Source: Streptomyces sp. NBC_00569 (lineage in GTDB: Bacteria > Actinomycetota > Actinomycetes > Streptomycetales > Streptomycetaceae). From it: 64,000 nucleotides of DNA. The position numbers and the translations under genes are program-made. The stretch spans positions 7,867,001-7,931,000 of the forward strand of contig NZ_CP107783.1 of the NCBI RefSeq assembly GCF_036345255.1. Direction: 5' to 3'. Below, in pieces: positions 25,602-34,872 of the stretch (its first letter is position 1; each line of letters begins with the position of its first letter). Under the pieces are notes generated by a model that was not told the DNA's origin, did no database searches, and saw only the letters and a list, made by a program, of their open reading frames with translations.

Positions 25602-26758
25602 AGATCGGCATCGTCTGCCCGTACTCCTGGGACGTGCCGGGCGGCGTCCAGTTCCACATCCGCGATCTCGCGGAGCACCTCATCGCCCTGGGGCACGAGG
25701 TGTCCGTCCTCGCCCCGGCCGACGACGAGACCCCGCTGCCGCCGTACGTCGTCTCGGCGGGCCGCGCCGTCCCCGTGCCCTACAACGGCTCGGTCGCCCG
25801 GCTCAACTTCGGCTTCCTGAGCGCCGCGCGCGTGCGGCGCTGGCTGCACGACGGCACGTTCGACGTGATCCACATCCACGAGCCGGCCTCGCCCTCGCTG
25901 GGGCTGCTCTCCTGCTGGGCCGCGCAGGGGCCGATCGTCGCCACGTTCCACACGTCGAACCCGCGGTCCCGCGCCATGATCGCCGCGTATCCGATCCTCC
26001 AGCCCGCCCTGGAGAAGATCAGCGCGCGGATCGCGGTGAGCGAGTACGCGCGCCGCACGCTCGTGGAGCACCTCGGCGGGGACGCCGTCGTCATCCCGAA
26101 CGGCGTCGACGTGGACTTCTTCGCCGGCGCCGAGCCCAAGGCCGAGTGGCAGGGCGGCACCATCGGCTTCATCGGGCGCATCGACGAGCCCCGCAAGGGT
26201 CTTCCCGTACTGATGAGGGCCCTGCCGAGGATCCTGGCCGAGCGGCCCGGGACCCGGCTGCTCGTGGCCGGACGCGGTGACGAGGAGGAGGCCGTCGAGA
26301 CCCTGCCCGCCGAGATGCGCGAACAGGTCGTCTTCCTCGGCATGGTCAGCGACGAGGACAAGGCCCGGCTGCTGCGCAGCGTCGACGTGTACGTGGCCCC
26401 CAACACCGGCGGCGAGAGCTTCGGCATCATCCTGGTCGAGGCCATGTCGGCGGGCGCACCCGTCCTGGCCTCGGACCTCGACGCGTTCGCCCAGGTCCTC
26501 GACCAGGGCGGCGCGGGGGAGCTGTTCGCCAACGAGGACGCGAACGCTCTGGCGGACTCGGCCGTCCGGCTCCTGGGTGACGCCGACCGGCGCGAGGAAC
26601 TGCGCGAGCGCGGCAGCAAGCACGTGCGGCGCTTCGACTGGTCGACCGTGGGGGCGGACATCCTGTCCGTGTACGAGACGGTGACCACGGGCGCAGCGGC
26701 CGTGGCCACCGACGAACGCAGCGGACTGCGGGCCCGGTTCGGGCTCGCGCGCGACTGA
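25598..26758 (+). CDS. pimA: Phosphatidylinositol alpha-mannosyltransferase (GT4)
   Basis: GT-B glycosyltransferase of 386 residues transferring mannose from GDP-mannose to phosphatidylinositol at the cytoplasmic membrane. Motifs: GGVQFHIRDLAEHL near the N-terminus, VATFHTSNPRSR, GFIGRIDEPRKGLPVL starting the C-terminal domain, and the nucleotide-sugar EX7E site GESFGIILVEAMSAG. GTG start inside a GTGA overlap. Third gene of the PIM operon; followed by an inverted repeat. Confidence 0.93.
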   Translation: MKIGIVCPYSWDVPGGVQFHIRDLAEHLIALGHEVSVLAPADDETPLPPYVVSAGRAVPVPYNGSVARLNFGFLSAARVRRWLHDGTFDVIHIHEPASPSLGLLSCWAAQGPIVATFHTSNPRSRAMIAAYPILQPALEKISARIAVSEYARRTLVEHLGGDAVVIPNGVDVDFFAGAEPKAEWQGGTIGFIGRIDEPRKGLPVLMRALPRILAERPGTRLLVAGRGDEEEAVETLPAEMREQVVFLGMVSDEDKARLLRSVDVYVAPNTGGESFGIILVEAMSAGAPVLASDLDAFAQVLDQGGAGELFANEDANALADSAVRLLGDADRREELRERGSKHVRRFDWSTVGADILSVYETVTTGAAAVATDERSGLRARFGLARD

Positions 26759-26759
26759 C

Positions 26760-26800
26760 GGGACGTACCGGCGCGCCACGCGCACAAACCGGTACGTCCC
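26760..26800 (+). terminator. Hairpin after the mannosyltransferase gene
   Basis: 12-bp perfect stem GGGACGTACCGG/CCGGTACGTCCC with a 17-nt loop that itself can pair GCGC/GCGC. Begins two bases after the TGA. Suggests the next gene has its own promoter. Confidence 0.75.
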
Positions 26801-26857
26801 TCCCGTCGCGTACGCGGCTGATCGACGGTGCGGTGCACGGCTGTAGCCTTTGCGCCC

Positions 26858-27403
26858 GTGACCTCCACTTTGATCTGGATCGCGGTCTTCCTCATCGCGG
26901 TCGGCCTCTACCTGAGCTGGACAGCGGGCCGTCTCGACCGGCTGCACGCCCGGATCGACGCCGCCCGCGCCGCCCTCGACGCCCAACTGCTGCGCCGCGC
27001 CTCGGTGGCGCAGGAGCTGGCCACCTCCGGAGTGCTCGACCCTGCCGCCTCGATCGTCCTGTACGAGGCCGCGCACGCGGCGCGGCAGGCCGAGGAGGAC
27101 CACCGTGAGGTCGCCGAGAGCGAGCTGAGCCAGGCATTGCGGGCCGTGTTCGGCGAGGCCGGGCAGATGGAGGAGGTGCGCGCCGCCCCGGGCGGCCCCG
27201 ACGCGGCCGAGGAGCTTGCTCAGGCCGTCCGCAGGGTGCCGATGGCCCGGCGCTTCCACAACGACGCCGTACGGGCCGCACGCGCCCTGCGCAGGCACCG
27301 CAAGGTGCGCTGGTTCCGGCTCGCGGGCCACGCGCCGTTCCCTCTGGCCTTCGAGATGGACGACGAGCCGCCCGTCGCGCTCGCGGACCGGCCCACTACA
27401 TAA
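26858..27403 (+). CDS. LemA-like membrane-anchored protein
   Basis: 181 residues: one N-terminal membrane segment (LIWIAVFLIAVGLYLSW, about 5-21), then long helices starting AGRLDRLHARIDAARAALDAQLLRRA. This recalls the LemA-family pattern of an anchored helical bundle, though the similarity is modest. The function of LemA proteins is not well defined. GTG start without a ribosome site, TAGCCT eight bases upstream. It follows the PIM genes after a terminator. Confidence 0.65.
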   Translation: MTSTLIWIAVFLIAVGLYLSWTAGRLDRLHARIDAARAALDAQLLRRASVAQELATSGVLDPAASIVLYEAAHAARQAEEDHREVAESELSQALRAVFGEAGQMEEVRAAPGGPDAAEELAQAVRRVPMARRFHNDAVRAARALRRHRKVRWFRLAGHAPFPLAFEMDDEPPVALADRPTT

Positions 27404-27560
27404 GGGGCGGACCGGCCCAGCACGTAACACGGTGGTGACCGGGCGCATGTACGGAGAATGAGCCACCGGTCGGACATTGGCCCTTGATGTGGACTGGTCG
27501 CGGGGCGTTTCCTCTGTGGAGTAGCAATCCCCCTTTCTTTTCCATCGAGCGAGGTCACCC

Positions 27561-28466
27561 GTGTCCAGCACCCCCCAGTCCGTCGAAACCACCGGCACCG
27601 CGCGCGTGAAGCGCGGCATGGCCGAGCAGCTCAAGGGCGGCGTGATCATGGACGTCGTCAACGCCGAGCAGGCGAAGATCGCCGAGGACGCCGGCGCGGT
27701 GGCCGTCATGGCGCTCGAGCGGGTGCCGGCCGACATCCGCAAGGACGGCGGCGTGGCCCGGATGTCCGACCCGAACATGATCGAAGAGATCATCGAGGCC
27801 GTCTCCATCCCGGTCATGGCCAAGTCCCGCATCGGCCACTTCGTCGAGGCCCAGGTCCTGCAGTCGCTCGGCGTCGACTACATCGACGAGTCCGAGGTGC
27901 TGACCCCGGCCGACGAGGTCAACCACAGCGACAAGTTCGCGTTCACGACCCCCTTCGTGTGCGGCGCCACCAACCTGGGCGAGGCTCTGCGCCGCATCGC
28001 CGAGGGCGCGGCCATGATCCGCTCGAAGGGCGAGGCCGGCACGGGCAACGTCGTCGAGGCCGTGCGCCACCTGCGCCAGATCAAGAACGAGATCGCCAAG
28101 CTGCGCGGCTTCGACAACAACGAGCTGTACGCCGCCGCCAAGGAGCTGCGCGCCCCCTACGAGCTCGTCAAGGAGGTCTCCGAGCTCGGCAAGCTGCCGG
28201 TGGTGCTGTTCTCCGCCGGTGGTGTCGCCACGCCCGCCGACGCCGCCCTGATGCGTCAGCTCGGCGCCGAGGGTGTCTTCGTCGGCTCCGGCATCTTCAA
28301 GTCCGGCGACCCCGCCAAGCGCGCCGCCGCCATCGTGAAGGCCACCACCTTCTACGACGACCCGAAGATCATCGCGGACGCCTCCCGTAACCTGGGCGAG
28401 GCCATGGTCGGCATCAACTGCGACACCCTCCCCGAAACCGAGCGCTACGCGAACCGGGGCTGGTAA
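27561..28466 (+). CDS. pdxS: Pyridoxal 5'-phosphate synthase lyase subunit PdxS
   Basis: 301-residue TIM-barrel subunit making PLP from ribose 5-phosphate, glyceraldehyde 3-phosphate and ammonia from PdxT. Highly conserved motifs are [17 protein letters not shown] (with D31), [14 protein letters not shown], the Schiff-base Lys K88 in [10 protein letters not shown], and [16 protein letters not shown] start. The stop overlaps the PdxT start (TAATG), fitting the 12:12 complex. GTGGACT lies about 66-72 bases upstream (see findings). Confidence 0.98.
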   Translation: MSSTPQSVETTGTARVKRGMAEQLKGGVIMDVVNAEQAKIAEDAGAVAVMALERVPADIRKDGGVARMSDPNMIEEIIEAVSIPVMAKSRIGHFVEAQVLQSLGVDYIDESEVLTPADEVNHSDKFAFTTPFVCGATNLGEALRRIAEGAAMIRSKGEAGTGNVVEAVRHLRQIKNEIAKLRGFDNNELYAAAKELRAPYELVKEVSELGKLPVVLFSAGGVATPADAALMRQLGAEGVFVGSGIFKSGDPAKRAAAIVKATTFYDDPKIIADASRNLGEAMVGINCDTLPETERYANRGW

Positions 28467-29071
28467 TGACCTCTCCCGTAGTGGGCGTCCTTGCGCTCCA
28501 GGGCGACGTACGGGAGCACCTCGTCGCCCTGGCCACGGCGGACGCCGTGGCCAGGCCCGTGCGGCGGCCCGAGGAACTCGCCGAGGTGGACGGCATCGTC
28601 CTGCCCGGCGGGGAGTCGACCACCATCTCCAAGCTGGCCGTCCTGTTCGGGCTCATGGAGCCCCTTCGCGCGCGCGTGCGTGAAGGCATGCCGGTGTACG
28701 GCACCTGCGCGGGCATGATCCTGCTCGCCGACAAGATCCTCGACCCGCGTTCGGGCCAGGAGACGGTCGGCGGGATCGACATGATCGTGCGCCGCAACGC
28801 CTTCGGACGTCAGAACGAGTCCTTCGAGGCGGCGGTCGACGTACGCGGTGTGGAGGGCGACCCCGTGGAGGGCGTCTTCATCCGCGCCCCCTGGGTCGAG
28901 TCGGTGGGCGCCAGTGCCGAGGTACTCGCGGAGTACGACGGGCACATAGTTGCTGTACGGCAGGAAAACGCCCTCGCCACGTCCTTCCACCCCGAGCTGA
29001 CCGGCGACCACAGGATGCACGCGCTGTTCGTCGACATGGTGCGGGCGAAGCTGGTGGCCGGGTCCTTGTAG
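28466..29071 (+). CDS. pdxT: Pyridoxal 5'-phosphate synthase glutaminase subunit PdxT
   Basis: 201-residue class I glutaminase supplying ammonia to Pdx[11 protein letters not shown] opens the protein, the LPGGESTT oxyanion segment is at about 46-53, the nucleophile is C81 in GTCAGMI, and the His/Glu pair lies in SFHPEL near the end. The start codon shares a base with the pdxS stop. Confidence 0.97.
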   Translation: MTSPVVGVLALQGDVREHLVALATADAVARPVRRPEELAEVDGIVLPGGESTTISKLAVLFGLMEPLRARVREGMPVYGTCAGMILLADKILDPRSGQETVGGIDMIVRRNAFGRQNESFEAAVDVRGVEGDPVEGVFIRAPWVESVGASAEVLAEYDGHIVAVRQENALATSFHPELTGDHRMHALFVDMVRAKLVAGSL

Positions 29072-29084
29072 GATCTCGGGGGGT

Positions 29085-29108
29085 CCCCCGGCCCTTGAGG
29101 CCAGGGGG
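29085..29108 (+). terminator. Hairpin between pdxT and yebC
   Basis: CCCCCGGCC pairs with GGCC-A-GGGGG around a 5-nt loop, one bulge. Modest terminator or attenuator candidate. Confidence 0.5.
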
Positions 29109-29146
29109 AGTTCGTACTGGGTTGGTTACGCGAAGGAGACAGGCAG

Positions 29147-29899
29147 ATGTCCGGCCACTCTAAATGGGCTACGACGAAGCACAAGAAGGCCGTGATCGAC
29201 GCCAAGCGCGGCAAGCTCTTCGCGAAGATGATCAAGAACATCGAGGTCGCTGCCCGCACGGGCGGCTCCGACGTGTCCGGCAACCCGACGCTCTTCGACG
29301 CCATCCAGAAGGCCAAGAAGAGCTCGGTCCCGAACAAGAACATCGACTCCGCGGTCAAGCGCGGTGCCGGTCTCGAGGCCGGTGGCGCCGACTACGAGAC
29401 GATCATGTACGAGGGCTACGGTCCCAACGGTGTCGCGGTGCTCATCGAGTGCCTCACCGACAACCGCAACCGTGCCGCGTCCGACGTGCGTGTCGCCATG
29501 ACCCGCAACGGCGGCAACATGGCCGACCCCGGCTCCGTCTCGTACCTGTTCAACCGCAAGGGTGTCGTGATCGTCCCCAAGGGTGAGCTGTCCGAGGACG
29601 ACGTCCTCGGCGCCGTGCTCGACGCGGGCGCCGAAGAGGTCAACGACCTCGGTGAGTCCTTCGAGGTGCTCAGCGAGGCCACCGACCTGGTCGCGGTGCG
29701 CACCGCGCTCCAGGAGGCCGGCATCGACTACGACTCGGCCGACGCCAACTTCGTCCCGACCATGCAGGTCGAGCTGGACGAGGAGGGCGCCCGCAAGATC
29801 TTCAAGCTCATCGACGCGCTCGAGGACAGCGACGACGTGCAGAACGTCTTCGCCAACTTCGACGTGAGCGACGAGGTCATGGAGAAGGTCGACGCCTGA
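29147..29899 (+). CDS. YebC/PmpR-family protein
   Basis: 250 residues with the invariant start [22 protein letters not shown], the middle [15 protein letters not shown] segment, and an acidic C-terminus. The family is described as DNA-binding regulators and, in several bacteria, as factors easing ribosome stalling at proline stretches. Located directly before ruvC, as in many genomes. GAAGGAG precedes the ATG. Confidence 0.93.
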   Translation: MSGHSKWATTKHKKAVIDAKRGKLFAKMIKNIEVAARTGGSDVSGNPTLFDAIQKAKKSSVPNKNIDSAVKRGAGLEAGGADYETIMYEGYGPNGVAVLIECLTDNRNRAASDVRVAMTRNGGNMADPGSVSYLFNRKGVVIVPKGELSEDDVLGAVLDAGAEEVNDLGESFEVLSEATDLVAVRTALQEAGIDYDSADANFVPTMQVELDEEGARKIFKLIDALEDSDDVQNVFANFDVSDEVMEKVDA

Positions 29900-29913
29900 C
29901 ACGCAGGCAGCAC

Positions 29914-29947
29914 ACGGGCCGACGGGACACACACCCCGTCGGCCCGT
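29914..29947 (+). terminator. Terminator after yebC
   Basis: 13-bp perfect stem ACGGGCCGACGGG/CCCGTCGGCCCGT with an 8-nt loop, 15 bases after the stop. Separates yebC from the ruv operon. Confidence 0.82.
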
Positions 29948-30004
29948 CGCATTGTCAGCGGTACCCGATAGCCTGCACAAACTGGCTATCGAAGGAGGGG
30001 CGGG

Positions 30005-30553
30005 GTGCGCGTACTCGGCGTGGACCCGGGGTTGACCCGGTGCGGTGTCGGCGTGGTCGAGGGGGTCGCGGGGCGGCCCCTGACGATGCGTGGGGTCGGC
30101 GTCGTACGGACCCCGACCGACGCGGAGTTGGGCCACCGTCTCGTCGCCATCGAGCAGGGCATCGAGCAGTGGCTCGACGAGTACCGGCCCGAATTCGTCG
30201 CCGTGGAGCGGGTGTTCAGCCAGCACAACGTGCGGACGGTCATGGGGACGGCCCAGGCGAGCGCGGTCGCCATGCTCTGCGCCAGCCGCCGCGGCATCCC
30301 CGTAGCCCTCCACACGCCCAGCGAGGTCAAGGCCGCCGTGACGGGCAGCGGACGGGCCGACAAGGCCCAGGTGGGCGCCATGGTGACCCGCCTGCTGAGA
30401 CTGGACGCACCCCCCAAGCCCGCCGACGCGGCCGACGCCCTGGCCCTCGCCATCTGTCACATCTGGCGCGCCCCCGCGCAGAACAGACTCCAGCAGGCCG
30501 TCGCCCTGCACGCATCGAAACCTGCCACAGCACCGAAAGGCCGTATCGCATGA
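30005..30553 (+). CDS. ruvC: Holliday junction endonuclease RuvC
   Basis: 182-residue RNase H-fold resolvase that nicks Holliday junctions symmetrically. The four acidic catalytic residues are visible: D7 in [11 protein letters not shown]68 in AVERVFS, and the Asp pair in [36 protein letters not shown] is the DNA-binding region. GTG start after GAAGGAGGGGC. The stop overlaps ruvA (ATGA). Confidence 0.97.
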   Translation: MRVLGVDPGLTRCGVGVVEGVAGRPLTMRGVGVVRTPTDAELGHRLVAIEQGIEQWLDEYRPEFVAVERVFSQHNVRTVMGTAQASAVAMLCASRRGIPVALHTPSEVKAAVTGSGRADKAQVGAMVTRLLRLDAPPKPADAADALALAICHIWRAPAQNRLQQAVALHASKPATAPKGRIA

Positions 30554-31158
30554 TCGCCTTCGTCAGCGGCCCGGTGGCCGCCCTCGCCCCTGACACCGCG
30601 GTGGTCGAGGTCGGCGGCATCGGCATGGCCGTCCAGTGCACCCCGAACACGCTCTCCGGGCTCCGCATCGGCCAGCAGACCAAGCTCGCCACCTCCCTCG
30701 TCGTGCGCGAGGACTCGCTCACGCTCTACGGCTTCGCCGACGACGACGAGCGGCAGACCTTCGTGCTGCTCCAGACCGCCAGCGGCGTCGGACCCCGGCT
30801 CGCGCAGGCCATGCTCGCCGTGCACAGCCCCGACGCCCTGCGCCGCGCGGTGGCCTCCGGTGACGAGAAGTCGCTCACCGCCGTGCCCGGCATCGGCAAG
30901 AAGGGCGCCCAGAAGCTGCTCCTCGAACTCAAGGACCGGCTCGGCGCGCCCCTCGGCACCGGTACGGGCGTGGGCGTCCCCGTGACCTCCGGCTGGCGCG
31001 ACCAGCTGCACGCCGCGCTCATCGGGCTCGGCTACGCCACCCGCGAGGCCGACGAGGCCATCGAGGCGGTCGCCCCGCAGGCCGAGGCGGAGGGGGGCAC
31101 GCCGCAGGTCGGCAAGCTCCTCAAGGCCGCGCTCCAGACGCTGAACCGCACCCGCTGA
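30550..31158 (+). CDS. ruvA: Holliday junction branch migration subunit RuvA
   Basis: 202 residues: OB-fold N-domain ([12 protein letters not shown]...), helix-hairpin-helix DNA-binding repeats around [15 protein letters not shown] and [20 protein letters not shown], and a short C-terminal RuvB-binding domain ([16 protein letters not shown]). Translationally coupled to ruvC and 52 bases before ruvB. Confidence 0.97.
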   Translation: MIAFVSGPVAALAPDTAVVEVGGIGMAVQCTPNTLSGLRIGQQTKLATSLVVREDSLTLYGFADDDERQTFVLLQTASGVGPRLAQAMLAVHSPDALRRAVASGDEKSLTAVPGIGKKGAQKLLLELKDRLGAPLGTGTGVGVPVTSGWRDQLHAALIGLGYATREADEAIEAVAPQAEAEGGTPQVGKLLKAALQTLNRTR

Positions 31159-31210
31159 CCGGGCCGCGCCCGCTCCCCGCCCGAACCACCACCACCGCGA
31201 GGCACACCTC

Positions 31211-32284
31211 ATGAACTGGGACGACACGACCGAGGCGACGCCAGACTCCGAGCGGCTCGTGGGCTCTGTCGCCGACCGCGAGGACCAGGCGGTCGAGGCC
31301 GCCCTGCGCCCCAAGGACCTGGGCGAGTTCATCGGTCAGGAGAAGGTCCGTGAACAGCTCGACCTGGTTCTCAGGGCGGCACGCGCGCGTGGTGCCACCG
31401 CCGACCACGTCCTGCTCTCCGGAGCGCCCGGCCTCGGCAAGACCACGCTCTCCATGATCATTGCGGCCGAGATGGGCGCCCCCATCCGGATCACCAGCGG
31501 CCCGGCCATTCAGCACGCCGGCGACCTGGCCGCGATCCTCTCCTCCCTCCAGGAGGGCGAGGTCCTCTTCCTCGACGAGATCCACCGCATGTCCCGCCCC
31601 GCCGAAGAAATGCTCTACATGGCGATGGAGGACTACCGGGTCGACGTCATCGTCGGCAAGGGCCCCGGCGCCACGGCCATTCCGCTGGAGCTGCCCCCGT
31701 TCACCCTCGTGGGCGCCACCACCCGCGCGGGCCTGCTGCCCCCGCCGCTGCGCGACCGCTTCGGCTTCACGGCGCACATGGAGTTCTACGAGCCGGCCGA
31801 GCTGGAGCGCGTCATCCACCGCTCCGCGAACCTCCTCGACGTGGAGATCGACGCCCAGGGCGCCGCCGAGATCGCCGGCCGCTCCCGAGGCACCCCCCGT
31901 ATCGCCAACCGACTGCTGCGCCGGGTCCGCGACTACGCGCAGGTCAAGGCCGACGGGCACATCACCCGTGACATCGCCGGCGTGGCCCTCGGCGTCTACG
32001 AGGTGGATGGCCGCGGCCTCGACCGGCTCGACCGCGCCGTCCTGGAAGCGCTGATCAAGCTCTTCGGCGGCGGCCCCGTCGGCCTCTCCACCCTCGCGGT
32101 CGCCGTGGGGGAGGAGCGCGAGACGGTCGAGGAGGTCGCCGAACCCTTCCTCGTACGCGAAGGCCTGCTGGCCCGTACGCCACGCGGGAGGGTCGCCACC
32201 CCGGCGGCCTGGGCGCACCTCGGCCTCACGCCGCCCCAGCAGACAAGGGGCACAAGCGGACAACAGGACCTGTTCGGGGCCTGA
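31211..32284 (+). CDS. ruvB: Holliday junction DNA helicase RuvB
   Basis: 357-residue AAA+ motor of the RuvAB branch-migration complex. Walker [10 protein letters not shown] at 71-79, Walker [10 protein letters not shown], sensor I in LVGATTRAG, arginine finger region PLRDRFGF, and a winged-helix end. Third gene of the ruvCAB operon. Confidence 0.98.
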   Translation: MNWDDTTEATPDSERLVGSVADREDQAVEAALRPKDLGEFIGQEKVREQLDLVLRAARARGATADHVLLSGAPGLGKTTLSMIIAAEMGAPIRITSGPAIQHAGDLAAILSSLQEGEVLFLDEIHRMSRPAEEMLYMAMEDYRVDVIVGKGPGATAIPLELPPFTLVGATTRAGLLPPPLRDRFGFTAHMEFYEPAELERVIHRSANLLDVEIDAQGAAEIAGRSRGTPRIANRLLRRVRDYAQVKADGHITRDIAGVALGVYEVDGRGLDRLDRAVLEALIKLFGGGPVGLSTLAVAVGEERETVEEVAEPFLVREGLLARTPRGRVATPAAWAHLGLTPPQQTRGTSGQQDLFGA

Positions 32285-32332
32285 TCGCGCAGCGTAGTCG
32301 TGAGGTCAGGAACCCCGGTGCCATGTCGAGCG

Positions 32333-32362
32333 TTGTTCCTTGAGCGTGGACTCGCTTAGACT
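32333..32362 (+). promoter_or_regulatory. Candidate promoter of yajC-secD-secF
   Basis: TTGTTC and TAGACT spaced by 18 bases, about 88 bases before the yajC start. Reasonable fit to the vegetative consensus; no start-site data. Confidence 0.45.
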
Positions 32363-32449
32363 CCGCCGATGCCGCCCTTGTGGACGGCGTGCCCACCCCC
32401 ATCCAACAGGCCGCTTACGTGCGCGGTCGTGCGAAGGAATTTCCGTCCC

Positions 32450-32950
32450 GTGAATATCGTGACCCTCCTCCCGTTCATCGTGCTCATCGGGGCCATGTTC
32501 CTGATGACCCGCTCCGCCAAGAAGAAGCAGCAGGCGGCAGGCCAGATGCGGGACCAGATGCAGCCCGGTTCCGGCGTCCGCACGATCGGGGGCATGTACG
32601 CCACCGTCAAGGAGGTCCACGACGAGATGGTCCTTCTGGAGGTGGCCCCCGGCGTCCACGCCGTCTACGCGAAGAACTCGATCGGCGCCGTCCTCGGCGA
32701 CGACGAGTACAACCGCATCGTCCACGGCACCGAGAGTGATGACAACGATGACCACGACGCCCTCGGCGCCGATGGTGCGATCGTGCCGGACGACGCTTCC
32801 TCCCTCACCGAGACCGACGAGCCCGCCGGCGCTTCCGACGACTCGCGCATCGACCTCGGCAAGAAGGACGAGGCCGCTGCCACTGACGCGGCCCCCGAGG
32901 CCGACGGCGCCGAGCCGAAGAAGACCGACGGCGAGTCCGACGCGAAGTAG
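32450..32950 (+). CDS. yajC: Preprotein translocase subunit YajC
   Basis: 166 residues. One membrane helix at the N-terminus (IVTLLPFIVLIGAMFLMTRSAKKKQQ) and the GSGVRTIGGMYATVKEVHDEMVLLEVAPGV core are typical. The C-terminal half is an Asp/Glu/Ala-rich acidic tail, longer than in E. coli. YajC associates with SecDF in the translocon. I start at GTG with AAGGAA upstream. Next genes are secD and secF. Confidence 0.93.
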   Translation: MNIVTLLPFIVLIGAMFLMTRSAKKKQQAAGQMRDQMQPGSGVRTIGGMYATVKEVHDEMVLLEVAPGVHAVYAKNSIGAVLGDDEYNRIVHGTESDDNDDHDALGADGAIVPDDASSLTETDEPAGASDDSRIDLGKKDEAAATDAAPEADGAEPKKTDGESDAK

Positions 32951-33089
32951 TCACGCCCCCAGGGCCGCGCGCGCCCGCTCGCGCTCCGCGGTCCTGGACG
33001 TGTGATTTCCGCACGGATTCTCGACACCATTTCATGGCCGTCCGGGCACGTACCCCGCTGCTGGACGGATGGAGAGGGAGAACGAGAAG

Positions 33090-34871
33090 GTGGCAGCACC
33101 CAAGAAGGGCCGAAGTCACGGCGCCCAGAGCAGGCCGGGCCGCACACTGGCCTTCATCCTGATCGCGATGGTGGCGCTGACCGGCGGGATGTTCCTGTCC
33201 GGCCACACCACGCCGCGCCTGGGCATCGACCTCGCCGGTGGTACGAGCATCACGCTCAAGGCGAAGAGCGAGCCGGGTCAGAAGAACGCGGTCAACCAGA
33301 CCAACATGAACACGGCCGTGAGCATCATCGAGCGCCGCGTCAACGGTCTGGGTGTCACGGAGTCCGAGGTCCAGACCCAGGGCTCCGACAACATCATCGT
33401 CAACATCCCCAAGGGGACGAACGAGGCGCAGGCGCGCGAGCAGGTCGGCACGACCGCCCAGCTCTACTTCCGCCCCGTGATCACCGTGGCCGCCGGTGCG
33501 CCCACCCCCGAGCCCTCCGCCAGCCCTTCGGGCTCGGGCAACGGCAAGGCGACCGACAAGGCGACCGACAAGGCCACGGACGGCGGCAAGGGCAAGGCGT
33601 CCAGCACGCCGACCCCCACGCCGACCGCCTCCGCGACCTCGCAGGGCCGTGCTGTCACCGACGCCCTGAAGGCGGACACCTCCCCGACGCCGAGCGCGAG
33701 CGCTTCCGCGAGCGGCAAGCCCACCCCCTCGGCGAGCCCCACCCCGGACGCGGCCACGGCCGCGCTGCAGAAGAAGTTCACGGACCTCGACTGCACCGAC
33801 AAGGCCGCCCGCAGCCAGGTCACCGCGGGCGTCAGGCCCGAGGACACCGCCGTGGCGTGCGGCAAGAACTCGTCCGGCCAGTGGGAGAAGTACATCCTCG
33901 GCCCCGCCGAGGTGAACGGTAAGGACGTCGACAAGGCGCAGGCCACGATCAACCAGCAGACCGGTGCCTGGGTCGTCAACATGGACTTCACGGGCGGTGG
34001 CTCGAAGAAGTTCGCGAAGATCACCAGCAAGCTCTCGCAGCAGCAGCCGCCGATGAACCAGTTCGCCATCGTGCTCGACGGCGACGTGGTCTCGGCTCCC
34101 AGCGTCAGCTCGACCCTGAGCGGCAGCGCGGAGATCTCCGGCAGCTTCGACCAGCAGTCCGCCCAGGACCTCGCCAACGTGCTGTCCTACGGTGCGCTCC
34201 CGCTCTCCTTCCAGGAGCAGAGCGTCACGACGGTCACCGCGGCCCTCGGCGGCGAGCAGCTGCACGCCGGCCTGATCGCCGGTGCCATCGGCCTCCTGCT
34301 CGTCGTGATCTACCTGGTGGTCTACTACCGCGGCCTGTCGCTGATCGCGCTCGCCTCGCTCCTCGTGTCCGCCGTCCTCACCTACGTGATCATGACGCTC
34401 CTGGGCCCGGCCATCGGCTTCGCGCTGAACCTGCCGGCGGTCTGTGGCGCGATCGTGGCGATCGGTATCACGGCCGACTCGTTCATCGTGTTCTTCGAAC
34501 GCATCAGGGACGAGATCCGTGAGGGTCGCTCGCTGCGGCCGTCTGTCGAGCGCGCCTGGCCGCGAGCCCGGCGCACGATCCTGGTCTCCGACTTCGTGTC
34601 GTTCCTCGCCGCCGCGGTGCTGTTCGTCGTCACCGTCGGCAAGGTCCAGGGCTTCGCGTTCACGCTCGGCCTGACCACCGTGCTCGACGTGGTCGTCGTC
34701 TTCCTGTTCACCAAGCCGCTGATGACGATCCTGGCCCGCAAGAAGTTCTTCGCGAGCGGTCACCCGTGGTCCGGGCTCGACCCGAAGCGGCTCGGCGCCA
34801 AGCCGCCACTGCGCCGCACGCGCCGTGCCACCGGCTCTCCCGTAGGCCCTGTCGACACGAAGGAGGCGTGA
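33090..34871 (+). CDS. secD: Protein translocase subunit SecD
   Basis: 593-residue RND-type membrane protein that, with SecF, uses the proton gradient to help late steps of export. TM1 (LAFILIAMVALTGGMF, about 20-36), LGIDLAGGTSITLK, a large external P1 domain, then five helices with VCGAIVAIGITADSFIVFFERIRDE near the end. P1 contains a ~90-residue Thr/Pro/Ser/Ala/Lys insert at about 136-225. The GTG has GGGAG nine bases before it, better than the ATG 21 bases upstream. Confidence 0.95.
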   Translation: MAAPKKGRSHGAQSRPGRTLAFILIAMVALTGGMFLSGHTTPRLGIDLAGGTSITLKAKSEPGQKNAVNQTNMNTAVSIIERRVNGLGVTESEVQTQGSDNIIVNIPKGTNEAQAREQVGTTAQLYFRPVITVAAGAPTPEPSASPSGSGNGKATDKATDKATDGGKGKASSTPTPTPTASATSQGRAVTDALKADTSPTPSASASASGKPTPSASPTPDAATAALQKKFTDLDCTDKAARSQVTAGVRPEDTAVACGKNSSGQWEKYILGPAEVNGKDVDKAQATINQQTGAWVVNMDFTGGGSKKFAKITSKLSQQQPPMNQFAIVLDGDVVSAPSVSSTLSGSAEISGSFDQQSAQDLANVLSYGALPLSFQEQSVTTVTAALGGEQLHAGLIAGAIGLLLVVIYLVVYYRGLSLIALASLLVSAVLTYVIMTLLGPAIGFALNLPAVCGAIVAIGITADSFIVFFERIRDEIREGRSLRPSVERAWPRARRTILVSDFVSFLAAAVLFVVTVGKVQGFAFTLGLTTVLDVVVVFLFTKPLMTILARKKFFASGHPWSGLDPKRLGAKPPLRRTRRATGSPVGPVDTKEA

Positions 34872-34872
34872 G

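Noticed and set aside
25175..27832. 885-codon minus-strand frame
   Set aside because: Antisense to the acyltransferase, mannosyltransferase and LemA-like genes.
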